A stretch of 64,000 nucleotides of DNA from Gramella sp. KN1008 (lineage in GTDB: Bacteria; Bacteroidota; Bacteroidia; Flavobacteriales; Flavobacteriaceae), in contig NZ_SJDV01000001.1 of assembly GCF_004332155.1 (NCBI RefSeq), positions 496,001 to 560,000 of the forward strand, written 5' to 3'. Under the pieces are notes generated by a model. That model had not been told where the DNA came from. It ran no database searches and saw nothing but the letters and a program-made list of their open reading frames with translations. Each line of letters opens with the position of its first letter. Within the stretch, counting starts at the first letter, position 1. Below, one piece after another: positions 23,434 to 32,271 of this stretch. The translations under genes were made by a program, and so were the position numbers.

Positions 23434-23517
23434 TTTAGTAGTTTTTTGGTTTATGAATCGAAAGTACAACTAAAACCTGTTGGCCGTGTTTATTTTAAGT
23501 TTTTTTAGCAGTATATG

Positions 23518-24762
23518 TTAAGATTTCGAAAAGCCTTTTTGAAGGTATTCTTGGAGTATACGGGTGGCTCCCGTATTGCTATTAATGAAATGGCCGGTGA
23601 TCATTCCGGTTTTCCTTCTGAAGTTGGTATCGGTATAGAACCTGGTCATAATCGCTGAAAATTCATGTGAATCTTCCGCTGTATAAAGGCCTGCTAACTG
23701 CTGTAAGCGTTTTGCTTCAGGAAATTTTTCGAAGTTCTTCCCAATAATTATGGGAATTCCAAAAGTGGCCGGTTCCAGAATGTTGTGAAGGCCCGTATCC
23801 CCGGCAGCACCACCTACATAGGCGATATTCGCATAATTGTAAGCTCTTCCCAGTAGTCCTATGGTATCCAGGATGAGCACACTGTAATTTTTAAGTTCCT
23901 TTCCGGCCCTGTCAGAATATTTGATACTGGGCAGTCTGATGCCTGCTTCCAGTTTCCTTATCTTATGCTCGTTTATCTCGTGGGGCGCGATGATAAATTT
24001 AATATTACGGGAACCGTTTATAAAGTCCAGGATAAGTGCTTCATCCTCCGGCCAGGTGCTCCCGCAAACCACCAGTAATTTATCTTCCTTAAACTCTTCG
24101 ATGAAATCTATTTTGTTGTTGGCCTCAATTTGCGCGGCTACCCGGTCAAATCGAGTGTCGCCCGCAATGCTCACATTTTGAAAACCGATTGAATTCAATA
24201 ATTCCCGGGATTCATCATTTTGAACAAAGAAATGTTCAAAGGCTTCCAGTGACGATCGCAGCCATTTTCCGTAAGCTTTAAAGAATGTCTGATCTTTTCT
24301 GAAAACCCCTGAGACCAGAAAGGTTCTTATCTTTCTTGACTTAAGCTCATTTAGAAAGTTGGGCCAGAAATCGTATTTGATGAAAAAGACCATTTTGGGA
24401 TTAATGATATCCAGGAATTTTTCGGCATTACCTTTAGTGTCAAGTGGCAGGTAGGTGAAATGGTCAACCAGCTCATGTTTTTTCTTGTTCTTATAGCCCG
24501 ACGGAGAAAAAAAGCTTACCACTATTTTTGACTCCGGAGATTCTTCCTTCAGCATTTTCAACACCGGCACGGCCATTTCAAACTCGCCCAGGGAAGCGGC
24601 ATGAACCCAGATATGATCATGCGCCGGGTCTATGACGTTTTCCAGTTTCGGGAAAAGGTCCTTTCGGCCTTCAGTGAATTCCTTAAGCTTTTTGCTGAAA
24701 TAGGATGCCGATTTAAGTACGACACCGCTTAAATTGACCAATACGTTGTAGACTCCCTGCAC
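23518..24762 (-). CDS. kdtA/waaA: 3-deoxy-D-manno-octulosonic acid transferase
   Basis: A 414-residue GT30 glycosyltransferase that adds Kdo from CMP-Kdo to lipid A at the inner membrane. The N-terminal acceptor domain contains WVHAASLGEFEMAVPVL (catalytic Glu in the ASLGE segment) and VSFFSPSGY. The C-terminal donor domain has VCGSTWPEDE, VGGAAGDTGLHNILEPATFGIPIIIG. Length is normal. The N-terminal 30 residues form an amphipathic membrane-associated helix rather than a clear transmembrane span. It is divergent from the sugar aminotransferase gene, which fits an envelope-polysaccharide context. Confidence 0.95.
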   Translation of the reverse strand: MQGVYNVLVNLSGVVLKSASYFSKKLKEFTEGRKDLFPKLENVIDPAHDHIWVHAASLGEFEMAVPVLKMLKEESPESKIVVSFFSPSGYKNKKKHELVDHFTYLPLDTKGNAEKFLDIINPKMVFFIKYDFWPNFLNELKSRKIRTFLVSGVFRKDQTFFKAYGKWLRSSLEAFEHFFVQNDESRELLNSIGFQNVSIAGDTRFDRVAAQIEANNKIDFIEEFKEDKLLVVCGSTWPEDEALILDFINGSRNIKFIIAPHEINEHKIRKLEAGIRLPSIKYSDRAGKELKNYSVLILDTIGLLGRAYNYANIAYVGGAAGDTGLHNILEPATFGIPIIIGKNFEKFPEAKRLQQLAGLYTAEDSHEFSAIMTRFYTDTNFRRKTGMITGHFINSNTGATRILQEYLQKGFSKS

Positions 24763-24805
24763 TCTAAAAAAACTTCTGTCTGCTAAAATAGGTCTTTCAA
24801 ATGGA

Positions 24806-24836
24806 TTGTTAGTAGGGTCTATATTTTGTATTTTCG
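24806..24836 (+). promoter_or_regulatory. Promoter of the DegT aminotransferase gene
   Basis: TTG at 24806-24808, a 20-bp spacer and TATTTTCG at 24829-24836 (one mismatch to TAnnTTTG), 21 bp before the ATG at 24858. Confidence 0.5.
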
Positions 24837-24857
24837 TAGACCTGAAAAATATTGTAA

Positions 24858-25991
24858 ATGAAAAAGATTCAAATGGTCGACCTTAAAGGTCAGTATCAAG
24901 GTATAAAAAAACAGGTTAATGATTCATTACAGGAAGTTCTTGAAGATACTTCTTTCATAAATGGCCCACAGGTTCACGCTTTCCAGAAGGAACTGGAAGA
25001 TTACCTTCAGGTGAGGAACGTAATTCCCTGCGCGAATGGGACTGATGCGTTACAAATAGCAATGATGGGCCTCGGCCTGAAACCGGGAGATGAGGTTATC
25101 ACCGCCGATTTTACTTTTGCCGCGACCGTGGAGGTAATAGCTCTTCTTCAGCTTACGCCGGTACTCGTGGATGTGGACCCTGAAACCTTCAATATAGATC
25201 CTGAAGAGATTAAAAAAGCGATCACTCCAAAGACCAAAGCCATTGTTCCCGTTCATCTTTTCGGGCAGGTGGCCAATATGGACGCGATCATGGAAATTGC
25301 AAAAGAACACGATCTCTATGTGATAGAAGATAATGCCCAGGCTATAGGTGCCGATTTTCATTCAAAATCTGGAGAGACGATGAAGGCGGGAACTATTGGC
25401 CATGTTGCTGCAACTTCCTTCTTTCCTTCCAAGAATCTCGGGTGCTATGGAGATGGAGGAGCGATCTTTACCAATAACGATGAGCTTGCTCATACGATAA
25501 GAGGGATCGTGAACCACGGAATGTACGAACGTTATCACCATGATGTAGTGGGAGTGAATTCAAGGCTGGATAGTTTCCAGGCAGCAGTTCTAAGGGCAAA
25601 ACTTCCGAATCTTGATAAATATAATGAGGCTCGTAAAGCCGCAGCCGCGAAATATAATGAAGCTTTTAAAGGGCAGGAAAATATAGAAACACCTGTGCAG
25701 ACTGGAGATTCCAGCACACATGTTTACCATCAGTACACCCTTAAGATTAAGAATGGCAAAAGGGATGCGCTTGCAAAACACCTGCAGGAAAAGGGAATTC
25801 CTTTTGGGATCTACTACCCAATCCCTTTACATCTGCAGAAGGCCTATGCGGACGATAGGTATAATGAAGCCGATTTTGAAGTGACCAATCAGCTGGTGAA
25901 AGAGGTTATCTCACTTCCAATGCATACCGAGCTGGACGACGACCAGATAGATCATATCTCAAAAACCATAATTCACTTCTTAAATAATTAA
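24858..25991 (+). CDS. DegT/DnrJ/EryC1/StrS aminotransferase
   Basis: A 377-residue PLP enzyme that transaminates keto-sugar nucleotides for envelope polysaccharides or glycosylation. Visible features are FINGPQVHAFQKELEDYL, CANGTDALQIAM (substrate/PLP phosphate), VIEDNAQAIGA (Asp158 and Gln161 stacking on PLP) and the PLP lysine in FFPSKNLG (Lys192). Length is typical. No other sugar-nucleotide genes are adjacent, so the substrate cannot be given; UDP-linked 3- or 4-keto sugars are the usual ones. It is followed after 3 bp by the amidohydrolase gene. Confidence 0.92.
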   Translation: MKKIQMVDLKGQYQGIKKQVNDSLQEVLEDTSFINGPQVHAFQKELEDYLQVRNVIPCANGTDALQIAMMGLGLKPGDEVITADFTFAATVEVIALLQLTPVLVDVDPETFNIDPEEIKKAITPKTKAIVPVHLFGQVANMDAIMEIAKEHDLYVIEDNAQAIGADFHSKSGETMKAGTIGHVAATSFFPSKNLGCYGDGGAIFTNNDELAHTIRGIVNHGMYERYHHDVVGVNSRLDSFQAAVLRAKLPNLDKYNEARKAAAAKYNEAFKGQENIETPVQTGDSSTHVYHQYTLKIKNGKRDALAKHLQEKGIPFGIYYPIPLHLQKAYADDRYNEADFEVTNQLVKEVISLPMHTELDDDQIDHISKTIIHFLNN

Positions 25992-25994
25992 AAC

Positions 25995-27278
25995 ATGCAA
26001 AAACTGTTCTTAGCCGTTCTGGCCATTTTTATCTTTTCCAATATGATGGCCCAGGATATTTATATCCATGCCGGAAAACTGATAGACACTAAAAATGGAA
26101 AAGTACTTACAGGTAAAACCATTATCGTATCGCGAGAAAGAATAAAAAGTGTGGAAGATGGATTCGTTGATCCCGCTTCAGAAAAAGACAGTTTGATAGA
26201 CCTTAAAGAAAAGATTGTATTGCCGGGATTGACCGATATGCATGTGCATATGGAAAGTGAGTCTAATCCTGCCGAATATCTTAACAGGTTTACCAATAAT
26301 CAGGTAGATAATGCCTTTAATTCGGTCGGTTTTGCCAGGAAGACGCTGATGGCTGGTTTCACTACCGTACGGGATCTTGGAGGTTCCGGGGTGAACATAG
26401 CCCTAAGGGATGCTATAAATAAAGGGAAAATTGAAGGCCCAAGGATCTATACAGCCGGAAAATCGCTCGCAACTACAGGTGGCCATGCCGATCCTACTAA
26501 TGGGATGAACGATGAAATGATGGGTAACCCCGGTCCTAAAGAAGGTGTGGTTAATAGTCCTGAAGATGCGAGGAAAGCGGTAAGACAGCGTTATAAGAAT
26601 GGTGCCGACCTGATAAAGATAACAGCTACTGGCGGTGTATTAAGTGTAGCAAAGAGCAGTTCCAATCCGCAGTTCTTTAAGGAAGAGATCGAAGAGATAG
26701 TTAAAACTGCTAAGGATTACGGATTTCATGTAGCGGCTCATGCCCATGGTGACAAAGGTATGCAACGTGCCGTTAGAGCTGGCGTGAAGACCATTGAACA
26801 CGGGACTTTAATGAGCGAGGAAACTATGGAGCTGATGAAGGAATTTGATGCTTATATGGTTCCAACCATTACCGCAGGAAAAGAAGTAACCGAAAATTCT
26901 GAAATAGAAGGTTATTATCCCGAGCTGGTTGTTCCAAAGGCAAAAGAGATCGGTCCGAAGATCCAGAATACCTTTGCCAAAGCCTATAAAAAAGGAGTTC
27001 CCATCGTTTTTGGAACCGATGCCGGTGTTTTTAAACATGGTGAGAACGCACGTGAATTTGGGTATATGGTAGAAGCCGGGATGCCAGCCATGGAAGCCAT
27101 CCAGTCGGCCACCGTAACTCCGGCAAAAATTTTAAAAATGGAATCTGAATTGGGGCAGATAGATCCAGGATTCCTTGCTGATATCATCGCAGTGGATGAA
27201 GATCCCACTCAAAATATAGAAACCCTTAAGAATGTGAGATTTGTGATGAAAGAAGGTAAGGTCTATAAGACTGAATAA
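25995..27278 (+). CDS. Secreted amidohydrolase (M38 family, imidazolonepropionase-like)
   Basis: A 427-residue metal-dependent hydrolase with a signal peptide (MQKLFLAVLAIFIFSNMMAQ), so periplasmic. Metal ligands are HVH (His83, His85), the Lys in DLIKITATGG, HAHG, TIEHGT and the Asp in GTDAG. It resembles the Xaa-Pro dipeptidase/imidazolonepropionase-like group, which cleaves N-acyl or prolyl dipeptides and related amides. Only 3 bp separate it from the aminotransferase gene, so they share a transcript, but a functional link is not obvious. Confidence 0.9.
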   Translation: MQKLFLAVLAIFIFSNMMAQDIYIHAGKLIDTKNGKVLTGKTIIVSRERIKSVEDGFVDPASEKDSLIDLKEKIVLPGLTDMHVHMESESNPAEYLNRFTNNQVDNAFNSVGFARKTLMAGFTTVRDLGGSGVNIALRDAINKGKIEGPRIYTAGKSLATTGGHADPTNGMNDEMMGNPGPKEGVVNSPEDARKAVRQRYKNGADLIKITATGGVLSVAKSSSNPQFFKEEIEEIVKTAKDYGFHVAAHAHGDKGMQRAVRAGVKTIEHGTLMSEETMELMKEFDAYMVPTITAGKEVTENSEIEGYYPELVVPKAKEIGPKIQNTFAKAYKKGVPIVFGTDAGVFKHGENAREFGYMVEAGMPAMEAIQSATVTPAKILKMESELGQIDPGFLADIIAVDEDPTQNIETLKNVRFVMKEGKVYKTE

Positions 27279-27312
27279 GAAAAAAGTGGGGTTGAAATTT
27301 CATGTTTTCGTC

Positions 27313-27361
27313 AAGCTGAACCTGCTTCAGCTTCTAAAAGATCCTGAAACAAGTTCAGGAT
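27313..27361. repeat. Double-hairpin intergenic repeat
   Basis: Two adjacent perfect 8-5-8 stems: AAGCTGAA-CCTGC-TTCAGCTT (27313-27333) and ATCCTGAA-ACAAG-TTCAGGAT (27341-27361), 7 bp apart. Both share the inner pattern CTGAAnnnnnTTCAG. This type of element is scattered between genes in many Flavobacteriaceae genomes (from memory, not a search). It sits between two convergent genes. Confidence 0.65.
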
Positions 27362-27418
27362 GACCGTACTAAAAAAATTAGACCACTTTTTTATGAAGAA
27401 AATCTATTGTTAAGAATA

Positions 27419-27453
27419 AAGAGCCCGGTGTAATGACCGGGCTCTTGTAATTT
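27419..27453. terminator. Terminator between amidohydrolase and fabD
   Basis: An 11-bp stem AAGAGCCCGGT/ACCGGGCTCTT with loop GTAATG. T-rich tracts occur on both strands, so it can serve both convergent genes. Confidence 0.75.
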
Positions 27454-27471
27454 TTTGAAGTTTGTCTTGTC

Positions 27472-28356
27472 TTATTCCAGCGCGGCAGAAGAAGTTTCCA
27501 TATTTCTGTCTATTTTCTTTACCAGTCCCTGCAGAACCTTTCCGGGGCCGACTTCGATAAATTCCTTTGCTCCATCCTTGATCATGTTCTGAACGGATTG
27601 TGTCCATTTTACCGGTGCGGTCAATTGAAAAACCAGGTTCTTCTTGATCTCTTCAGGATCGTTCACCGCAAAAGTGCTTACATTCTGGTAAACAGGACAG
27701 ATAGGATTACTGAAGTTCGTGTTCTCAATTGCCGCCGCAAGGTCTTTTCTGGCAGGTTCCATCAGTGGGGAGTGAAATGCTCCACCTACCGGAAGTATCA
27801 TGGCTCTTCTGGCACCTCTTTCCTTAAGATTTTCACAGGCTCTTTCAACGGCATCGTATTCGCCTGAGATCACAAGTTGCCCGGGACAGTTATAATTTGC
27901 TGCCACTACGGTACCTTCAGTCTCAGCGCACACCGATTCCACCATTTCATCTTCAAGCCCCAGTACTGCAGCCATGGTTGATGGTTTCATCTCGCATGCT
28001 TTTTGCATTGCCTGAGCTCTTTGGGAAACCAGTTTTAGTCCATCCTCAAAACTTAGAACTCCATTGGCTACGAGAGCTGAGAACTCTCCCAGTGAATGTC
28101 CGGCAACCATATCAGGTTTGAATTTATCTCCAAGAACTTTGGATAGAATTACCGAATGCAGGAATACGGCCGGTTGTGTAACCTTGGTTTCCTTCAGGTC
28201 TTCTGCAGATCCCTGGAACATTATATCTGTGATGGAGAATCCAAGAATGTCGTTCGCCCGATGAAAAAGTTCCTTTGCTTGAGGAGACTTTTCATAAAGA
28301 TCGGCTCCCATTCCCGAAAACTGGGCTCCCTGGCCCGGAAAAACATATGCTTTCAT
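27472..28356 (-). CDS. fabD: Malonyl-CoA:ACP transacylase
   Basis: A 294-residue enzyme that loads malonyl groups onto acyl carrier protein for type II fatty-acid synthesis in the cytosol. It begins AYVFPGQGAQFSGMG; the nucleophile is Ser88 in GHSLGE and the partner His is His195 in GGAFHSPLM. EVGPGKVLQGLVKKI near the end is the standard closing motif. Length is standard. It stands alone, without the fab cluster found in many bacteria. Confidence 0.97.
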   Translation of the reverse strand: MKAYVFPGQGAQFSGMGADLYEKSPQAKELFHRANDILGFSITDIMFQGSAEDLKETKVTQPAVFLHSVILSKVLGDKFKPDMVAGHSLGEFSALVANGVLSFEDGLKLVSQRAQAMQKACEMKPSTMAAVLGLEDEMVESVCAETEGTVVAANYNCPGQLVISGEYDAVERACENLKERGARRAMILPVGGAFHSPLMEPARKDLAAAIENTNFSNPICPVYQNVSTFAVNDPEEIKKNLVFQLTAPVKWTQSVQNMIKDGAKEFIEVGPGKVLQGLVKKIDRNMETSSAALE

Positions 28357-28477
28357 CTGTTAAATTTTATTGTTTTTATCGGTCAGATTCAATTCGCCAT
28401 TACGCTCTTTAGGTAGTAAGAATTGTAACTGGCCATTTTATAAGATGTTGGTTTAGGGTGCCAAAAATAGGTATAAT

Positions 28478-28518
28478 AAAAAAGACCTCATAACAAAAGA
28501 GGCGCTACGAGGTCTTTT
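28478..28518 (-). terminator. Terminator of the PNPOx-like gene
   Basis: Stem AAAAGACCTC/GAGGTCTTTT with a 19-nt loop. On the minus strand it runs into a T-rich tract. Confidence 0.65.
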
Positions 28519-28535
28519 CCGACAAATACAGCCTT

Positions 28536-29039
28536 TTATAGCTTTAATTTTCCTTTTTCTCCTATGTCTTTATCATCACCTCCCATGGCGGCCACGCCTA
28601 TCTTGAAAAGTGTGACATATTTATTCGATTTGGTGTCCCAGTAATAGGCTTCTTTAGGATTTACCTTAATACCTGTTAATTTAGGATCATCCTTACCATC
28701 TTCGAACCATGCGTCATCTACCTTGGAATACAGGTCTTCCAGCACCTCGCGGTTGGTTTCAATAAATGCCTCACCATAGATGCTGATATACTCCATATCT
28801 GAGTTATCACTATAGAGCAGCTGGACATCACTGTCTTTTTCAATATTCTTATTATGTTCGCTGTCACTTCGGCTCAGGAACCAGATAGCGCCATGTTCAT
28901 CCACCTGTTTTGTGGTCATGGGAACCGCGCTCAAAGGTTTGGAGAGCATATCTGTTACCAGGATTCCTGTTTTGATATCCTCTACCAAAGATTTGATCTT
29001 TTCTCTTGCTTCCTTGTCATATAAATTTTTCGTACTCAT
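28536..29039 (-). CDS. Pyridoxamine 5'-phosphate oxidase-like general stress protein
   Basis: A 167-residue split-barrel flavin-binding protein of the general stress protein 26 group. Features are TGILVTDMLSKPLSAVPMTTKQVDEHGAIWFLSR, VQLLYSDNSDMEYISIYGEA and the C-terminal AYYWDTKSNKYVTLFK. These bind FMN or F420-like flavins; enzymatic activity is usually unknown. The ATG at 29039 is preferred over a start two codons earlier. Monocistronic with its own terminator. Confidence 0.88.
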   Translation of the reverse strand: MSTKNLYDKEAREKIKSLVEDIKTGILVTDMLSKPLSAVPMTTKQVDEHGAIWFLSRSDSEHNKNIEKDSDVQLLYSDNSDMEYISIYGEAFIETNREVLEDLYSKVDDAWFEDGKDDPKLTGIKVNPKEAYYWDTKSNKYVTLFKIGVAAMGGDDKDIGEKGKLKL

Positions 29040-29135
29040 AATCAATTTTATTTGTTATGAATATACTTTAGTAAGAATGGCTTTTGCGCTAAGGAACTGC
29101 TAAAAAAAGAACTGGCGGTGTTAAGAATTGTAAAA

Positions 29136-29996
29136 TCAGCTGAATTGCCTTATGATGGAAGTAACCTGAGATCTGTAGCCCGCGCCGAAGATATTGAGAT
29201 GTACCAGGAGATAATATAATTGCCAGAGAGGAATTCTTTCCTGCCAGCCAGATTCGAGAGGCAAGACCTCGTTATAAGTCTGAAAAAGCTGATCCTGAAA
29301 ACCTCCAAAAAGTTTCATCATTCCGAGGTCCATTTCCCGTGGAGCAAATGCAACAGCCGGATCTATTAAACAGGGCAGGCCTTTAGAATTTACGAGGTAA
29401 TTCCCGTTCCAGAGATCACCATGGACAAGGGCAGGTGGCTCCTGAGGGATCAGCTGTTCGCAATTCCTATAAAAATTATCAGATACATTCAGCTGAAAGC
29501 CTTTATCTCTGGCCATTTTTATTTGTGGCTGAAGGCGCATGCTGATATAGAATTCAGCGGCCGAATCTTTTTTATCATTATACTGCGGAAGGCTCCCTAT
29601 ATAATTATCTTTTTCCAGGCCGAAATCTTCTGCTGTCGTTTTATGCAGTTTAGCCATCTGTTCACCAAAGCTTTCCCAGAAATTTGAGCTTTTTCGTCCC
29701 GAATCTTTATATTCTAAAAGGAGATAAGCCATTTCCTTAATGGCACCGGTTGCGAGAGGTTTCGGGACATCGATCACCTCCGGTTCAGCCAGCTTTTGTA
29801 AACCTAGTCTTTCAGCTTCGAACATTCCCGGGAAGCGGCTTGTGTTATTCAGTTTAACCACAAACTTTTCCGATGGACCAACCAGCAGGTAAACCTCGTT
29901 GATATCACCACCACTAAGGGGAGAAGAGCTTTTATAAGTTATTCCGTTTTCTTCCGCTATCTGTCTTAAAATGTCTTCCCGTCTACTTCCGCTCAT
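29136..29996 (-). CDS. Fructosamine kinase family protein
   Basis: A 286-residue kinase of the FN3K/APH fold that phosphorylates ketosamine adducts on proteins, which then decompose (deglycation). Visible are the N-lobe (FVVKLN), the catalytic loop ALVHGDLWNGNYL (catalytic Asp) and CLIDPAVAFAPREMDLGM (metal-binding Asp). Its start overlaps the end of folA by 14 nt, so the two are translationally coupled. Length is typical. Confidence 0.9.
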   Translation of the reverse strand: MSGSRREDILRQIAEENGITYKSSSPLSGGDINEVYLLVGPSEKFVVKLNNTSRFPGMFEAERLGLQKLAEPEVIDVPKPLATGAIKEMAYLLLEYKDSGRKSSNFWESFGEQMAKLHKTTAEDFGLEKDNYIGSLPQYNDKKDSAAEFYISMRLQPQIKMARDKGFQLNVSDNFYRNCEQLIPQEPPALVHGDLWNGNYLVNSKGLPCLIDPAVAFAPREMDLGMMKLFGGFQDQLFQTYNEVLPLESGWQERIPLWQLYYLLVHLNIFGAGYRSQVTSIIRQFS

Positions 29997-30465
29997 AGGT
30001 TAGATAGGTAAAGGCGTAATCATGTTTTTCATCCTTCTCATGGAACTGTTCTTTTACAAGCTTCCATTCATCTTCGTCAACCTCAGGAAAAAAAGTATCG
30101 GCATCAAACTCACCGTGTACACGTGTCAGTTCAATTTTATCGGCCACATCCATTCCTATTTTATATATCTCGCCTCCACCAATAATAAAGGGCTGTTCAT
30201 CCAGTTTCGAGACCCTTATGGCTTCTTCAAGGGAATGTACTACAATGGTACCTTCGGGATTATAATCTTTCTTGCGGGTAATGATGATATGTGTGCGGTC
30301 TGGAAGCAACTTTGGGAAGGATTCAAAGGTTTTCCTTCCCATAATGATATGGTGACCCGAGGTGAGTCGTTTAAATCTTTTGAAATCGTCGGGAAGGTGC
30401 CAAACCAGGTCGTTATCCTTTCCTAAAGCATTATTCTCTGCCGCTGCGGCGATCATTGTAAGCAT
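29983..30465 (-). CDS. folA: Dihydrofolate reductase
   Basis: A 160-residue cytosolic enzyme that reduces dihydrofolate with NADPH. Motifs are AAAENNALGKDNDLVWHLPDDFKRFK (Asp near 26-27 as proton donor), IIMGRKTFESFP, IIITRKKDY and FIIGGGEIYK. Length is standard. It lies in an operon 2TM protein - folA - fructosamine kinase. It recycles the dihydrofolate made by ThyA, whose gene is 5.5 kb away on the same strand. Confidence 0.96.
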   Translation of the reverse strand: MLTMIAAAAENNALGKDNDLVWHLPDDFKRFKRLTSGHHIIMGRKTFESFPKLLPDRTHIIITRKKDYNPEGTIVVHSLEEAIRVSKLDEQPFIIGGGEIYKIGMDVADKIELTRVHGEFDADTFFPEVDEDEWKLVKEQFHEKDEKHDYAFTYLTYERK

Positions 30466-30472
30466 TAACTTT

Positions 30473-30931
30473 CTAACTGTTTATTGGTCTGTCCGGATCA
30501 TCCGGCTCAATTCTTTTTGTGGGTTCAATGGGTTTCTGTGGATCCTTCTTCATGGGGCTGGGATGCTCCCTTTCCACCTGTTCCTGAAGCCTGGCTATCT
30601 TTTCCTTCTGCTTCTTTACCAGTCTGTCTACCTGTTTGGCTTCCCAGTCTTTTCCCATAAAACTGTTCACTATAAAAACATTGAAAAAATGGACCAGGAA
30701 GATGAGGGCCCAGAGCAATACCGCCCATACGAACCAGTTATATCCCAACGGTTGAAATTCTTCCTTGTAGCCTATAACCACATTCAGAACTATAAGAAAA
30801 ACCGCCCCGATAAGGAAGATCACAAAATGCTGAAAAAGCCTCTTCTTTTCCCTGGTTCTTTTCCTTGCATTTTCGTAAAGTTCACGCTGTTCGTAATCTA
30901 TTTTAGAAGTGTTTTTCTTTTTAGAAAACAT
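30473..30931 (-). CDS. 2TM-domain protein
   Basis: A 152-residue membrane protein with two spans (about 32-54 and 66-88: FLIGAVFLIVLNVVIGY and NWFVWAVLLWALIFLVHFF) flanked by charged cytosolic ends. The Pro/Lys-rich C-terminal tail is long. It belongs to the 2TM family, often linked to LytTR signalling or standing alone; function unknown. First gene of the folA operon (7 bp gap). Confidence 0.85.
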   Translation of the reverse strand: MFSKKKNTSKIDYEQRELYENARKRTREKKRLFQHFVIFLIGAVFLIVLNVVIGYKEEFQPLGYNWFVWAVLLWALIFLVHFFNVFIVNSFMGKDWEAKQVDRLVKKQKEKIARLQEQVEREHPSPMKKDPQKPIEPTKRIEPDDPDRPINS

Positions 30932-30956
30932 AATAACAATTACATTAGTGTAGTAT

Positions 30957-30964
30957 CAAATTTA
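30957..30964 (-). promoter_or_regulatory. -7 box of the 2TM/folA operon
   Basis: TAAATTTG on the minus strand, full consensus, 26 nt before the ATG at 30931. Confidence 0.45.
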
Positions 30965-30993
30965 CATTTAAAAAAAAGAACTCCCTAACGCTT

Positions 30994-32070
30994 ATGGATA
31001 ATTTAAGAAAAGGCTTCCCAGTCCTTGAACAATATACTTATTTGAACACGGCTGCTTCAGGATTGTTGCCGGAAAAGGTCTGGGAGTTCCGGCAGGAACA
31101 CGATCTGGATTTTTTAATCAGCGCAAGTCTTCTAAAGGAGAAAATGGGTGAAATGCTTACCGGGGTAAGGGAGAGCGTTGGAGAATTCTTTAGCTGTGCC
31201 CCTAATCGTGTGGCGCTGGTTCCCAATTTTTCTTATGGCTTCAACTCCGTCCTTGAGAGTATAGATAAACCCTCAAAATTTCTGCTTCTGGAGAATGACT
31301 ATCCGTCCATAAACTGGGCCGTGGAATCTCGAAATTTCATTGTGAGTTATGCGGGAATTGACGAAAATCTTGAAGCCAATATCCTTCAACAGATAGAAAA
31401 GGAAAGACCTGATTTCTTTGCGTTCAGTATAGTTCAATACATAAACGGCGTTAAGCTGAGTTTTAATTTTCTTAAAGAGCTCAAGGAAAAATTTCCTGAC
31501 CTGATTCTTATCGCTGATGGCACTCAGTATTTCGGGATTGAAGATTTCAATTTCGACCAGTCAGGAATAGACATTGCAATTAGCAGTTGCTATAAATGGA
31601 TGAATGCCGGTTACGGAAATGCATTTATGCTTTTCAATGAATCGATCCAGGGAAAGATATCTCCAAAACACCTGGGCTTTGGTTCTCTGCAGGGAAAGTA
31701 TAAGGCTCATGAAGGGAATTTTATAGGAAAGTTTGAGCCCGGTCATTATGATACCCTCAATTTTGGGAGCCTTAAGGTGGCTATAGATCTCATTAAGGAA
31801 AAAGGAATGGATGCGATCACCCAACAGATAAATGTGCTGAAAAATATTTCACGCGAAAGATTCGCTGCCGCCGGCCTCATTGAAGAATGGACGGCTGAGC
31901 GAGAGGATTTTGCCCCGCTTTTCAATATAAAGGGAGATGATAAGCTCTTCGCTCGTTTAAGGGAAAAGGATATTATTACTTCACAAAGAGGGAATGGTAT
32001 AAGAGTAAGTATGCATTATTTTAACACTGAAGAAGACCTTGAGCGTCTTTTTAAGGAGTTAAAGATCTGA
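30994..32070 (+). CDS. Class V aminotransferase-fold PLP enzyme
   Basis: A 358-residue PLP-dependent enzyme of the class V (NifS/kynureninase-like) fold. It opens with TYLNTAASGLLP; PLP contacts are Asp175 and Gln178 (ADGTQYFG) and the Schiff-base Lys201 in SSCYKWMNAGYG. No active-site Cys loop of cysteine desulfurases is seen. The reaction cannot be named from sequence. Ergothioneine EgtE enzymes share this fold and the egt operon is only 0.6 kb away on the other strand, but the family match to EgtE is not established. Confidence 0.85.
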   Translation: MDNLRKGFPVLEQYTYLNTAASGLLPEKVWEFRQEHDLDFLISASLLKEKMGEMLTGVRESVGEFFSCAPNRVALVPNFSYGFNSVLESIDKPSKFLLLENDYPSINWAVESRNFIVSYAGIDENLEANILQQIEKERPDFFAFSIVQYINGVKLSFNFLKELKEKFPDLILIADGTQYFGIEDFNFDQSGIDIAISSCYKWMNAGYGNAFMLFNESIQGKISPKHLGFGSLQGKYKAHEGNFIGKFEPGHYDTLNFGSLKVAIDLIKEKGMDAITQQINVLKNISRERFAAAGLIEEWTAEREDFAPLFNIKGDDKLFARLREKDIITSQRGNGIRVSMHYFNTEEDLERLFKELKI

Positions 32071-32170
32071 TCTTCAAATTTTACTAAGGTCCTTTTTGTT
32101 GCGGAAATATGAAAGATTGATCCCTGATATCGTTTGCGTATTTGGGACTCTTTCAATAATTGACCTTTTA

Positions 32171-32187
32171 TTTTCGATATTCGAAAA
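32171..32187. promoter_or_regulatory. Inverted repeat upstream of the CBM48 gene
   Basis: TTTTCGA-TAT-TCGAAAA, a perfect 7-3-7 inverted repeat 26 bp before the -33 TTG. It has no T run and is therefore more like a protein-binding site than a terminator. Confidence 0.4.
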
Positions 32188-32212
32188 AATGAATCTAACT
32201 GCCTGATTTTTA

Positions 32213-32243
32213 TTGTTTTATAGCGTGATATTATTTTAATTTG
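32213..32243 (+). promoter_or_regulatory. Promoter of the CBM48-domain gene
   Basis: TTG 32213-32215, a 20-bp spacer, TTAATTTG 32236-32243 (one mismatch), 28 bp before the ATG at 32272. Confidence 0.45.
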
Positions 32244-32271
32244 AAGGATGAATCAATAAAAGGATTAAGAC

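Noticed and set aside
23204..23473. 89-codon plus-strand frame over the SCRET lipoprotein
   Set aside because: Ser/Phe-rich mirror of a Lys/Glu-rich gene; the minus-strand frame has a lipoprotein signal.
30362..30988. 208-codon open frame on the plus strand across folA and the 2TM gene
   Set aside because: It is antisense to two well-recognised genes and shows no family-like motif.
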